The notes under the pieces: model-generated | Seen by the model: the letters and a program-made list of their open reading frames with translations, nothing else | Told to the model about the DNA's origin: nothing | The model's database searches: none | Part shown: positions 57,082 to 64,000 of the stretch, one piece after another | Layout: each line of letters begins with the position of its first letter | Position numbering within the stretch: position 1 is the stretch's first letter | Translations under genes and position numbers: made by a program | NCBI RefSeq assembly: GCF_013618625.1 | Contig: NZ_JABRWO010000003.1 | Coordinates: forward strand, 1 to 64,000 | Direction: 5' to 3' | Length of the DNA stretch: 64,000 bases | Source of the DNA: Bremerella alba | GTDB taxonomy: Bacteria > Planctomycetota > Planctomycetia > Pirellulales > Pirellulaceae

Positions 57082-57303
57082 ATGAGAACGCTGAAGAAAG
57101 CGATTCGAAACAATCGTCGCCACTACAAATACGAACGAATGCTTCGACGCATTCGACTGAACATCTTCGAATACGAAGACCAGGGCAAGCTCGAAAAGGC
57201 TCAACGTATCATCGCCAACTGTAATATGATTTGCGGACCACGATGGGAACAGAGGACGAAGCGATATCAAGACCGATATTTGCATCAGCAATGGGATAGC
57301 TGA
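57082..57303 (+). CDS. Small basic hypothetical protein (73 aa)
   Basis: A 73-residue highly basic protein starting at ATG 57082 with GAGGAG upstream. It begins MRTLKKAIRNNRRHYKYER and is rich in Arg, Lys, Tyr and His, with ICGPRWEQR near the end. The composition suggests nucleic acid binding. No family recognised. It lies between the acidic protein and the RuvB-like gene. Confidence 0.55.
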   Translation: MRTLKKAIRNNRRHYKYERMLRRIRLNIFEYEDQGKLEKAQRIIANCNMICGPRWEQRTKRYQDRYLHQQWDS

Positions 57304-57355
57304 TGACTACATTCAAATCGACGCGAACAATCACGCAGAAAGGAAAAACGGCGAC

Positions 57356-58312
57356 ATGAGTGAAACGAAAGCGAATGATGTACAGGACTTTACGCCAACG
57401 AGCCTCCGCCACTTGATCGGAAACGATCATGTGCGGCAACAAGTTCAGGTCGCACTCGATGCGGCCTTTGAGGATCAAGTTCGCTTCTGCGATTGTCTGT
57501 TGACAGGACCACCCGGTATGGGAAAGAGCAGTCTCGCCAATGTTATCGCACACGAGTTAGCGACCGCACTACACGAGACGTTGGGTCAGTCGATCTCAGG
57601 ACCCGCTGAACTCAATGCATTGCTGTTGAACGCGAAGGATGGCGAACTTATCCACATCGACGAAGTGCATGAATTGGCGACCGAACAGCAAACAGCACTC
57701 TTCATCTGTCTGGATCAACGGAAACTGCTTGTTACAAATCAGAAGGGTGCGTTGTCGATTCCGTTGGCGAACTTTTCCTTGCTACTGAGTACAACGGACC
57801 CGCATAAGGTTCTGTCGCCGCTCAGAGACCGCATGAAGATGACGCTGGAACTCGCATACTTGACTGCTGATGAACTCACCGAGGTCGTTCATCAACGCGG
57901 TCGAGCACTCGGCTGGTCACTTGGCGTCGGTGTCACCAGCGAGATCGCAATTCGTGGACGCGGAACACCCCGCATTGCACTTCGTATTTTGCAATCGGCT
58001 CGCCGCGTTAGTCGTAGTGAAGGCGAGTCTGAAATCACCTTAGCTCATCTTCGACGTGCCTGCGAACTCGACCGTATTGACAATCTAGGACTGACCAATC
58101 AGGAGCAGAAATATCTTGAGTTGCTCGGCGAAGGACCGACTCGACTCAACGTGCTTGCGTCGTGTTTGGGGATGCCAAGTAAAACGGTCAGTGAAGTCAT
58201 TGAGCCATTTTTGATTCGATCAGGAGTCGTCATCAAGGACAACGGCGGACGACGCACTTTGACCAAATCTGGAATGGACCATCTGTCAGATTTGCGTATG
58301 AATCAAGTCTAA
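57356..58312 (+). CDS. RuvB-like AAA+ ATPase
   Basis: A 318-residue protein with the RuvB plan: Walker A GPPGMGKS (51-58), Walker B LIHIDEVHE (98-106), sensor 1 LLLSTTDP and sensor 2 in RGRGTPRIALRIL, then a C-terminal winged helix (NVLASCLGMPSKTVSEVIEP). RuvB drives Holliday-junction branch migration with RuvA. No ruvA or ruvC is adjacent; the copy presumably is a mobile-element paralogue. It is followed 22 nt later by a HTH gene. Confidence 0.82.
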   Translation: MSETKANDVQDFTPTSLRHLIGNDHVRQQVQVALDAAFEDQVRFCDCLLTGPPGMGKSSLANVIAHELATALHETLGQSISGPAELNALLLNAKDGELIHIDEVHELATEQQTALFICLDQRKLLVTNQKGALSIPLANFSLLLSTTDPHKVLSPLRDRMKMTLELAYLTADELTEVVHQRGRALGWSLGVGVTSEIAIRGRGTPRIALRILQSARRVSRSEGESEITLAHLRRACELDRIDNLGLTNQEQKYLELLGEGPTRLNVLASCLGMPSKTVSEVIEPFLIRSGVVIKDNGGRRTLTKSGMDHLSDLRMNQV

Positions 58313-58334
58313 ATCTCGAAAATGGAGTGTCGCA

Positions 58335-58799
58335 ATGACGACAGAATCTCGGTCAATTGTAAACGTTTCACAGATGGCCAGGATGGTTGGATTGTCACGC
58401 CAGCGGTTTTGGCAATTGGCGTGTGAGGGCGTCTTCTTGTTGCCAGTCTACGATATCAAGACTAAGCGTCCGTTGTATGTCAGCGAGATGCAGGAGACGA
58501 ATCTTCGCGTTCGGCAAACAAACTTTGGTTTGAACAATCGCCCCATCATGTTCTATGCAAGGCGAACGACGCCAGTTCGGTCGGGCACCGTCGAACCTTC
58601 GCGTAAAGGGTCCGCTTGTCCCAAAAGTACCCAACGCCATGAGTCGATAATCGAGGGTTTGAAACAACTCGGCATGTCCACGGTTACGTCAGCACAAGTA
58701 GACGCCGCGATCAAAGCGTTGTATCCGAATGGTCAGACGGGCGACGACGGGGACGTGCTTCGGACCATTTTCGTGCATCTGATGCGACGGGATTCGTGA
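58335..58799 (+). CDS. HTH DNA-binding protein
   Basis: A 154-residue basic protein whose N-terminus (NVSQMARMVGLSRQRFWQLA) is a clear helix-turn-helix of the MerR/excisionase type, followed by LYVSEMQETNLRVRQTNFG. The C-terminal part (STVTSAQVDAAIKALYPNGQ) is helical and unassigned. GAGTG lies 10 nt before the ATG. It is co-directional with the RuvB-like gene and the Xer-type recombinase, so it may control recombination. A strong hairpin follows. Confidence 0.65.
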   Translation: MTTESRSIVNVSQMARMVGLSRQRFWQLACEGVFLLPVYDIKTKRPLYVSEMQETNLRVRQTNFGLNNRPIMFYARRTTPVRSGTVEPSRKGSACPKSTQRHESIIEGLKQLGMSTVTSAQVDAAIKALYPNGQTGDDGDVLRTIFVHLMRRDS

Positions 58800-58806
58800 G
58801 AAAAGG

Positions 58807-58840
58807 TCAGGAGTAAATTGCCATTTACTCCTGAATTTTC
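58807..58840 (+). terminator. Perfect 12-bp hairpin after HTH gene
   Basis: TCAGGAGTAAAT (58807-58818) pairs perfectly with ATTTACTCCTGA (58823-58834) around TGCC, then ATTTTC. It starts 8 nt after the stop codon. The T run is short, so termination may be partial. Confidence 0.65.
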
Positions 58841-58894
58841 ACTCGTCGGTGTCAGATTCAAGTCTCGTTTACGTCAAATTCGTGGAGTTAAGAC

Positions 58895-59806
58895 ATGAAG
58901 TATTGGGGAGAAAATGTTTTCATCAACATTGAAGTCGGGCAAGCTGAAACAGGGCTGCTCAACCGGTTTCTCGATGCACACGATTTTGCGATTGGATCGC
59001 AGCGTGGATTCATTTTGGACCTTCGGAAGTTCGCGAAGTGGTTTAACAAAGTCAACAATGAACGGTTCGCGGTTGAACGGGTCACGACACGCGATGTGTC
59101 TGACTTCAAGTGCTATCTTCGAAAGGACAACGGCCACGCGGTTGCAACCGTCAATCGCAACCTCGTCACCTTGCGTCGGTTCTTCGGTTGGCTGTCAGAA
59201 CAAGGGGTAATCCAACTCAATCCGGCAAAGCCCGTCAAAGAATTGAAGCAACAGAATTTAGCACCGAAGGGATTGGACCGTGCCAACGTTCGCAAGCTAA
59301 TTCGAGAAGTCGAATTGCGAAACGACATCCGAGCCGGTGCAATTTTCTCCGTGATGCTGTACACCGGTTGCCGCGTCTCCGATCTGGCAAACCTGGAACT
59401 CGCAGATTTGATGCTTTGCGTCCGTAAGGGGATGATCACGTTTCGAAATGGAAAGGGAGGGAAGCAACGTTCGGTTCCAATTCCACTCGTTGCTCGCCAG
59501 TCGTTACAGTCATATCTCGACACTCGACCACCTGTCAACTCGACACACGTCTTTGTGGGTGAACGCGGCACGTTGACTGATAAGGGTGTTCGTGCATTGT
59601 GCGATAAGTACAGTGCGATCATTGGCGTCAAGATCACGCCTCACCTGCTTCGCCATACGATGGCCCACCAATATCTATCAGACAACGAAAACGATCTGGT
59701 GGGACTTGCCCAAATTCTTGGTCACGAAAACTTGAACACAACCGCTCGCTATACGCGACGAACGGACTCATCTCTTTCGGACGCGGCGGAAAACATCTCG
59801 TACTGA
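58895..59806 (+). CDS. Tyrosine recombinase, XerC/D type
   Basis: A 303-residue site-specific recombinase with the full catalytic set: Arg160 in YTGCRVSDL, Lys187 in GKGGKQR, His250 and Arg253 in HLLRHTMA, His277 in LGHENL and nucleophile Tyr286 in ARYTR. The N-terminal SAM-like core-binding domain is at about 15-110. In contrast to the divergent integrase at the left end, it should be active. It may resolve multimers of the element or integrate it. It lies downstream of the RuvB-like and HTH genes. Confidence 0.9.
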   Translation: MKYWGENVFINIEVGQAETGLLNRFLDAHDFAIGSQRGFILDLRKFAKWFNKVNNERFAVERVTTRDVSDFKCYLRKDNGHAVATVNRNLVTLRRFFGWLSEQGVIQLNPAKPVKELKQQNLAPKGLDRANVRKLIREVELRNDIRAGAIFSVMLYTGCRVSDLANLELADLMLCVRKGMITFRNGKGGKQRSVPIPLVARQSLQSYLDTRPPVNSTHVFVGERGTLTDKGVRALCDKYSAIIGVKITPHLLRHTMAHQYLSDNENDLVGLAQILGHENLNTTARYTRRTDSSLSDAAENISY

Positions 59807-59866
59807 AACATAGCGGACCTGACGTTTTGAGCATCAAGTTGACTCAATACTCAAAAGGAAGGTCAT

Positions 59867-60238
59867 GTGTCGAATCAACAATTCCAAGATCAACCAATTA
59901 ACGACGGCTTTGATCTCGCCAATCGAAGATCGTCCGCGATTGGAAATGTGGTGATTGGTTACACCACAGTCGATGGGTCGCATGTCACACTTCGAAAGTG
60001 GTGTGGGCTGTTAATTCTCGACTGCCGTCATCAAGTCGTGGAGCAGTACCGCGATGGTACATTTGCGTTGCTGTTTCGATTGACACGTGGACGCTACATC
60101 GTTGGTTACGCGACTGGCAATGGGAAGCTCTTTCGCGGCGAGCTATTCAAAGGAACTTGCGAAGAGGCAAAACAACTGGCTCAACGGAAATCGAGCGAAT
60201 TATCCAGCCTCGATAGAATTTTCAGCAATCTGTTTTGA
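59867..60238 (+). CDS. Small paralogue A (123 aa), unknown family
   Basis: A 123-residue protein starting at GTG 59867, preceded by AAGGAAGG. It shares a pattern with the next gene: VIGYTTVDGSHVTLRKWCG, then LLILDCRHQVVEQYRDGTFA, LLFRLTRGRYIVGYA and KLFRGELF. It looks beta-rich with invariant Cys, Gly and Arg positions. No known function. A leader hairpin TTTTGAG (59825-59831) pairs with CTCAAAA (59850-59856), touching the ribosome binding site. Confidence 0.6.
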   Translation: MSNQQFQDQPINDGFDLANRRSSAIGNVVIGYTTVDGSHVTLRKWCGLLILDCRHQVVEQYRDGTFALLFRLTRGRYIVGYATGNGKLFRGELFKGTCEEAKQLAQRKSSELSSLDRIFSNLF

Positions 60239-60313
60239 AGTAATTGCTTTATTCTAACGGGACCGAACTGCCGTGGTGTTGGCACACAAACTACACCACG
60301 ACAGGAAATGGAA

Positions 60314-60733
60314 ATGGCGACTACTCGATGCGAACGACAGGGACAAATCGAAATCGGAATCATCGAGCACCAAGGGCATGAGTTTGTCGCCCTCGGTGCT
60401 TCGGTGGTCGGTCGGCATGTGACCGGTTACACCAAGTCGGACCGACACGGAATCAAGCTGGCAGGTTGGTGCGGAAAGACAATGCTCGATTGTCGATGCG
60501 AAATCATTGAACGGTACTGGTCGGGTTCACTCGCATTCATGTTCCGATTGACCAAGGGGCGTTTTGTCGTCGGCTATGCACTCGATGAAAACGGGATGCT
60601 CTTTCGCGGCGAACTGATTGACAATTGCGATGAAGACGATGCTCGCCGAGAAGCCCGTCGAATTGCAAGTTTCTTCGCTGATCTCGACGCCGAAGATGAG
60701 GAAGCGTTTCAAGCGGAACTCGCTCAAGCGTGA
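60314..60733 (+). CDS. Small paralogue B (139 aa), unknown family
   Basis: A 139-residue protein related to its upstream neighbour: HVTGYTKSDRHGIKLAGWCG, MLDCRCEIIERYWSGSLAF, MFRLTKGRFVVGYA and LFRGELIDN. Its start is ATG 60314, with AGGA (60303-60306) at 7 nt; an ATG at 60308 would leave only 1 nt. The two genes are a tandem duplication with divergent acidic C-termini. A leader hairpin CGTGGTGT (60272-60279) with ACACCACG (60293-60300) ends 2 nt before the ribosome binding site. Function unknown. Confidence 0.6.
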   Translation: MATTRCERQGQIEIGIIEHQGHEFVALGASVVGRHVTGYTKSDRHGIKLAGWCGKTMLDCRCEIIERYWSGSLAFMFRLTKGRFVVGYALDENGMLFRGELIDNCDEDDARREARRIASFFADLDAEDEEAFQAELAQA

Positions 60734-60784
60734 TCGGACCGCAGCCGTGCTTGTGTCAACCAACCTTCGACCAGGAACACAAGC

Positions 60785-61192
60785 ATGGCAACGATCAAAG
60801 CAAACGGCAACCTGAATGGTCACGAACTCAGGGATATCGAAGTCGTCAATCCCGGCGACTGGTTCGGAAAAACGTGGCTGATTGAGATCGGCGGAAGCTA
60901 TTCGTCGCATTACATCGTCATCGAAGCTGACAGCATGTCTGACGCAATCGATGAACTGGCGGACTCCGAGAAGCACGGTCATCACATCATTGTTGAAGAT
61001 GAGTATCTCGCCGACTACCCAGAGGACAGTCGTCACTACGGACCAAGTGGTCAGGTTCTCGTTCTCGACCACATCATGATTCACGGACAAGAAGGAAGCG
61101 ACACGCCATTCCCTTGCATGTATCACGGTGAGGGTCTCGCTTCCGAAGGTGTGAAGCCAACTGAATTTTGCTGGGATGAGATCGAATCGTAA
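60785..61192 (+). CDS. Acidic hypothetical protein (135 aa)
   Basis: A 135-residue protein with, by my count, 27 acidic and 6 basic residues. It starts at ATG 60785 with AGGA upstream. Recognisable stretches are HELRDIEVVNPGDWFGKTWL and IIVEDEYLADYPEDSRHYGP. No family recognised. The leader stem TGCTTGTGT (60748-60756) pairs with ACACAAGCA (60777-60785), reaching the first base of the start codon and leaving AGGA in the loop, so translation may be controlled. A strong terminator follows. Confidence 0.6.
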   Translation: MATIKANGNLNGHELRDIEVVNPGDWFGKTWLIEIGGSYSSHYIVIEADSMSDAIDELADSEKHGHHIIVEDEYLADYPEDSRHYGPSGQVLVLDHIMIHGQEGSDTPFPCMYHGEGLASEGVKPTEFCWDEIES

Positions 61193-61207
61193 CCACTGTT
61201 ATAGAAA

Positions 61208-61241
61208 AGAGCCGAGACAAGGAAGTCTCGGCTCTTTTTAT
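61208..61241 (+). terminator. Rho-independent terminator
   Basis: AGAGCCGAGAC (61208-61218) pairs perfectly with GTCTCGGCTCT (61225-61235) around a 6-nt loop, followed by TTTTTA. It lies 16 nt after the stop of the acidic protein gene. Confidence 0.85.
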
Positions 61242-61318
61242 TTGCAGACACATCGTCGATCCGCGTTGGACCTGCCTGATGAAGCATCACCAACTCACTT
61301 CAACAAAGGGAACAAAGC

Positions 61319-61612
61319 ATGGTAGCCAAGAATGACAGAAAACCACTGTTTGCACTCGGCAAAATTGTCGCTACGCCCGCTGCTATCGAACTGTTGCAGC
61401 AGCATAGTCGCACACCGCTTGAGTTCATCACTCGTCACCACCAAGGCGATTGGGGCGATCTCTGCGAAGAGGACCGAAACGCCAACGAGACGGCGTTGAA
61501 CGACGGCATTCGGTTGTTCTCGGCTTACAACCTGAACGATGACGACCGCATCTGGGTCATCACCGAAGCCGACAGAACGAGTACATGCGTCCTCACGCCG
61601 GACTGCTATTGA
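61319..61612 (+). CDS. Small hypothetical protein (97 aa)
   Basis: A 97-residue protein starting at ATG 61319 with AAGGG upstream. It begins MVAKNDRKPLFALGKIVATP and contains LEFITRHHQGDWGDLCEEDR and RIWVITEADR. The phrase HHQGDWGD is like small phage/plasmid-borne proteins of unknown function (from memory). No signal peptide or transmembrane segment is seen. A GGACC box lies 47 nt before the start. Confidence 0.6.
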   Translation: MVAKNDRKPLFALGKIVATPAAIELLQQHSRTPLEFITRHHQGDWGDLCEEDRNANETALNDGIRLFSAYNLNDDDRIWVITEADRTSTCVLTPDCY

Positions 61613-61668
61613 TCGGACCAATCGCAATCAACAGAACGACACACTTCACTCCTTCAAAGGACAATCGA

Positions 61669-61914
61669 ATGACCGATGAAACTGAAACGATCCGCCGTGA
61701 GATGCTAAGCAATCTCGCATCCGAACCGGGTAGCCGTGAATATCTGGAAGCGAAACACGGGCAGGTCTGGGATACATCGGAACTCCAACGTGACTTCGAT
61801 GTGCTTGGCTTCATGGCACCGCTTGTGGTCGCCCGCCTCAAATCAGCCGGGACCAAAGGCACCTTAATGTTCCAAGGCAGTCCACGCTTCTACTTCGGCT
61901 GGTCGCCGGAGTAG
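61669..61914 (+). CDS. Small hypothetical protein (81 aa)
   Basis: An 81-residue protein starting at ATG 61669, preceded by AAAGGA. It has REYLEAKHGQVWDTSELQRD in the middle and APLVVARLKSAGTKGTLMFQ near the end, ending in FYFGWSPE. No known family. A GGACC box lies 50 nt before the start. A longer frame from 61585 overlaps the upstream gene and lacks support. A terminator follows 17 nt after the stop. Confidence 0.6.
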   Translation: MTDETETIRREMLSNLASEPGSREYLEAKHGQVWDTSELQRDFDVLGFMAPLVVARLKSAGTKGTLMFQGSPRFYFGWSPE

Positions 61915-61931
61915 TGAAGTGGTTGGTTGCG

Positions 61932-61966
61932 GGTTCGCCGTGCTACGGTGCGGCGAACCATTTTTT
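61932..61966 (+). terminator. Rho-independent terminator
   Basis: GGTTCGCCG (61932-61940) pairs perfectly with CGGCGAACC (61951-61959) around a 10-nt loop, followed by A and six T residues. It ends the preceding transcript and shows that the frame running through it from 61919 does not start there. Confidence 0.8.
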
Positions 61967-61990
61967 GTTCAGAGTCAAGAGGTTCAAACG

Positions 61991-62371
61991 TTGATCGAAC
62001 ATCGACATCTTCATGGCGGACCGAGCCGCCGTCTCGTCAAAGAAGTTCGATCTCATCTTTGGCGACACGGAATGCGACCAGTGGATGAGCCGTGGCAACT
62101 GGCGTGGGTTTGGGCGTGTTCTATTGGAAGCAGCTACATGCGGTTTCGATGGCCCATGCCACACGAGATCGCCACGCTTTACTTGATCCTGCTACTTCAT
62201 CGAACTGCTGACCACCGAACCTTTCACCTTCCATATCGAGCAGCCGATGCTCTGCCCGACAGCGTCAGGATGTTCATCGCTCAGGCGGTCGGCGAACGAA
62301 AGGTCAATCCATTTTTGAACTCCGCTCAAGTAGCCGAAACCTTGATTGAGTCGGACCTGTTTGCTAGTTGA
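61991..62371 (+). CDS. Hypothetical protein (126 aa), TTG start
   Basis: TTG at 61991 is preceded by AAGAGG with 8 nt spacing, and it lies just after the terminator that ends the upstream gene, so I prefer it to a GTG at 61919. The protein begins IEHRHLHGGPSRRLVKEVRS and has a hydrophobic helix SYMRFRWPMPHEIATLYLIL. Function unknown. Right-arm neighbour of the SprT-like gene. Confidence 0.5.
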   Translation: MIEHRHLHGGPSRRLVKEVRSHLWRHGMRPVDEPWQLAWVWACSIGSSYMRFRWPMPHEIATLYLILLLHRTADHRTFHLPYRAADALPDSVRMFIAQAVGERKVNPFLNSAQVAETLIESDLFAS

Positions 62372-62623
62372 ACGGACGATGTTCGATTTTTTGCAATCCA
62401 ACAATTCCAGACGAACATCTCCACGTCAGTTCCCCACCCCCAGCAGTGGAGCGAATAACGTTGTTGCATTCTTTGTAACTCGCAACGCGAACAAACTGCT
62501 GTGGGGGCTGAAACTTCTGCGAAGAGGCAAATCGAAAATTCGCCGCCGCGAGAAAATCGGTATTATTGGACTAACCACAAGTGCATTTGACCCGCTCGGA
62601 GTGTTCGTCACGCGTCGGGCAAC

Positions 62624-63256
62624 TCAGGTCAGTGCTGAACGGGACGAGACATCTCGACTTACCCATAGGGACTTGGACTTAGCGTTTGACGAAATGTTTT
62701 TCAAAGGCGGATCGCTTCTTGGTGCTGATGAAAATTCAAGCGATTCCAGATCAACTCGCAATCCGCAGGTCAAACAATGGAGCAGAGTTCCGTTTTGCCG
62801 CATGTCGCCCAGTCTTCGGCGACTTATTGAACAGCGTTCAGACTTTGCTTTCGGGCACTCTCGCACGTGAAAGTGATTGATCCCGATTAGCGGAATGTTG
62901 TGGCAGCGATCCGGTTTCACTTCGCAGTTTTCCATCGCTTGTCGCCACTCGACGCCGTGCGGCTTGATCTCCGTTCCATGAAGATGAAATGCAACAATGT
63001 GACATGCCTCGTGGATGATCGTTTCTCGACGCTCTGTTTCTGACGCACGCTCCCAGATCAATGGACTGACTCGAATTATCCCACGGGGAGGGTTTACGAT
63101 GTAACCTGCATCGGCGAACCTACGAACAAATCGCTTGTTCCAACGAACTCGAATCATGCTGGACAGGTAATTGACTTCGTTACGATCAAGTGCGAAGTCG
63201 ATCCATTCGTGGATTTGCAAAGCGGAAGGATGGCTAATCGAAGAATTGTGCTTCAT
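62624..63256 (-). CDS. SprT-like zinc metalloprotein
   Basis: A 210-residue protein with the zinc motif HEACH (82-86) in [17 protein letters not shown], a third His at about 100 ([11 protein letters not shown]) and a C-terminal Cys cluster ([12 protein letters not shown], then CLTC at 161-164). This is the layout of the SprT/Spartan family, which digest DNA-protein crosslinks in some organisms. The start at 63256 is chosen because GGAG lies 10 nt upstream; an in-frame upstream extension has no family character. It is transcribed divergently from the HEAT-like gene. Confidence 0.75.
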   Translation of the reverse strand: MKHNSSISHPSALQIHEWIDFALDRNEVNYLSSMIRVRWNKRFVRRFADAGYIVNPPRGIIRVSPLIWERASETERRETIIHEACHIVAFHLHGTEIKPHGVEWRQAMENCEVKPDRCHNIPLIGINHFHVRECPKAKSERCSISRRRLGDMRQNGTLLHCLTCGLRVDLESLEFSSAPRSDPPLKNISSNAKSKSLWVSRDVSSRSALT

Positions 63257-63345
63257 GTGTTGTTCTCCAGAGTTGAACGTTGGGGGTCCGCGATACTTTC
63301 GCGGCAAGTAATTCGAACCCTGGAATCGGTACCGCCGAAGATCGC

Positions 63346-63375
63346 GAAATGGACCATGTTGGCATGGTCCATTTC
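63346..63375. promoter_or_regulatory. Perfect 13-bp inverted repeat containing GGACC
   Basis: GAAATGGACCATG (63346-63358) and CATGGTCCATTTC (63363-63375) are exact inverted repeats around TTGG, in the spacer between the SprT-like gene and the HEAT-like gene. It could be an operator for a dimeric regulator or a transcription signal. Confidence 0.6.
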
Positions 63376-63438
63376 TCACCGGTACATTGAGCCACACTTG
63401 GAATCGTTTTTGCTAAACGCAGCATGGAAGAAAATCGA

Positions 63439-63909
63439 ATGAACGCTGATTCGCAAAAATTCATTAGCGAGTTACCGAATTTACTACGGTTACTTGCCGT
63501 TCCCACGACGACGCACACAGCCCCAGAACTTTGGAACCGTATTGACGCATTTGGCTGGGAGGAATGCTACCCCGTGCTGCTGGGTGCGTTGGAATCGAAC
63601 GACAGTGATGTGAAACAACTCGTGCTCTCGGTCATTTGCTATGCGGCGGACACGCACGGCAATGAGTTCGTTCAACCGTTTGAGTCCGTTGTCTTGGCGT
63701 TGCTTGAGGACGAAGACCGTCTTGTCAGGATGTCTGCGGTTCTGGCGGTCGAGAGCCTGCGTGCGTTCGAGCCAGAATTCGTAGCCGCATTGCGGTTCAT
63801 CGTTGGTTACGACGAGCCGATCCTTGCCAGTCAAGCCTTAATCACCCTGCTTGAACTTGACATTGATCGCTCGGTCATTCTTGAACTTGCACCGCTGTTC
63901 CGAAAATGA
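63439..63909 (+). CDS. HEAT-repeat-like protein
   Basis: A 156-residue protein with three helical hairpins of the HEAT type (for example YPVLLGALESNDSDVKQLVL, EDEDRLVRMSAVLAVESL and EPILASQALITLLEL). Such repeats bind proteins. ATG 63439 is preceded by GGAAG; ATG 63424 is the alternative, adding five residues. Divergent from the SprT-like gene. Confidence 0.6.
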   Translation: MNADSQKFISELPNLLRLLAVPTTTHTAPELWNRIDAFGWEECYPVLLGALESNDSDVKQLVLSVICYAADTHGNEFVQPFESVVLALLEDEDRLVRMSAVLAVESLRAFEPEFVAALRFIVGYDEPILASQALITLLELDIDRSVILELAPLFRK

Positions 63910-63915
63910 TCAGCA

Positions 63916-64000
63916 TTACTGAATCAAAATCCACTGCGATCCGTTCCATTTCCACCACTGGTCATTGTGCCAACAAGCACCGCAACCTGGGCATGTCAAA
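63916..64000 (-). CDS. C-terminal fragment of a zinc-ribbon-like protein, start beyond window
   Basis: Reading leftward from the right edge, the frame ends in TAA at 63916-63918 after 27 residues: LTCPGCGACWHNDQWWKWNG and then SQWILIQ. The CPGC plus Trp-rich pattern looks like a zinc ribbon at the end of a real protein rather than chance. The rest lies outside the window. Confidence 0.35.
   Translation of the reverse strand, partial: LTCPGCGACWHNDQWWKWNGSQWILIQ

Noticed and set aside
55374-62371. Phage structural or conjugation genes in the right arm
   Set aside because: No capsid, portal, terminase, VirB/Tra or coupling protein motifs are visible, so the element type remains open.
62379-62870. 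A plus-strand frame starting MFDFLQSNNS that overlaps the SprT-like gene
   Set aside because: More than half lies opposite the SprT-like gene and no family is recognised; a short real gene in 62379-62611 cannot be excluded.
1-64000. CRISPR arrays and tRNA genes
   Set aside because: No regularly spaced direct repeats were seen, and apart from the tmRNA no tRNA-like cloverleaf was noticed by eye.

Overview
The window looks like a chromosomal segment of a planctomycete, most likely of the Pirellulales (Blastopirellula/Bremerella/Rhodopirellula-like), carrying a large mobile island in its right half. The taxonomic call is inference from gene content: a very large secreted TPR plus alpha-2-macroglobulin-like protein, a mitochondrial-type EF-G, a SpoVG with an inserted zinc ribbon, TMTC-like membrane proteins with TPR tails, and a divergent tyrosine recombinase of a kind I associate with this group. 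No database search was possible.

Positions 1-31250 are core chromosome. In order they hold the macroglobulin-like protein (cut by the left edge), a lipoprotein alpha/beta hydrolase, ftsH, a single-domain response regulator, the succinate dehydrogenase operon sdhCAB, a short-chain dehydrogenase, an alpha/beta hydrolase with a luciferase-like oxidoreductase, a fusA paralogue, small secreted TPR and coiled-coil proteins, fumC, ispE followed by spoVG, two tandem TMTC-like proteins, a DUF368 family transporter, a metallo-beta-lactamase-fold nuclease, and the tmRNA gene ssrA with tag ANDNFALAA.

An island begins at the 3' end of ssrA (about 31248) and runs past the right edge; no second ssrA-like end is visible. 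Its left arm has a divergent tyrosine recombinase, an AAA ATPase behind a good sigma70-type promoter, a solitary SPPY-type DNA methyltransferase, two small DNA-binding-type proteins, a protein with possible HUH and YxxK motifs, and two short hypotheticals. The centre is a defence core. A complete BREX type 1 operon runs leftward (brxA-brxB-brxC-pglX-pglZ-brxL, several genes overlapping by a few bases). A Gabija pair (gajA-gajB) runs rightward. An XRE regulator sits between them, and its upstream region contains two overlapping promoter-like elements facing opposite ways.

The right arm (55.3-64 kb) resembles a plasmid or integrative-element accessory region: an ArdC-like antirestriction protein, an acidic protein, a RuvB-like ATPase, a HTH protein, a Xer-type recombinase with a full catalytic set, a tandem pair of paralogues, several small proteins, a SprT-like metalloprotein and a HEAT-like protein. 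The most unexpected signal is here. Eight right-arm genes carry a GGACC box at a nearly constant distance (seven at 45-50 nt, one at 61 nt) before the start codon, and several leaders form hairpins next to or including the ribosome binding site. This suggests that many small genes of the element share one regulatory signal. Functions of most right-arm small genes are unknown.
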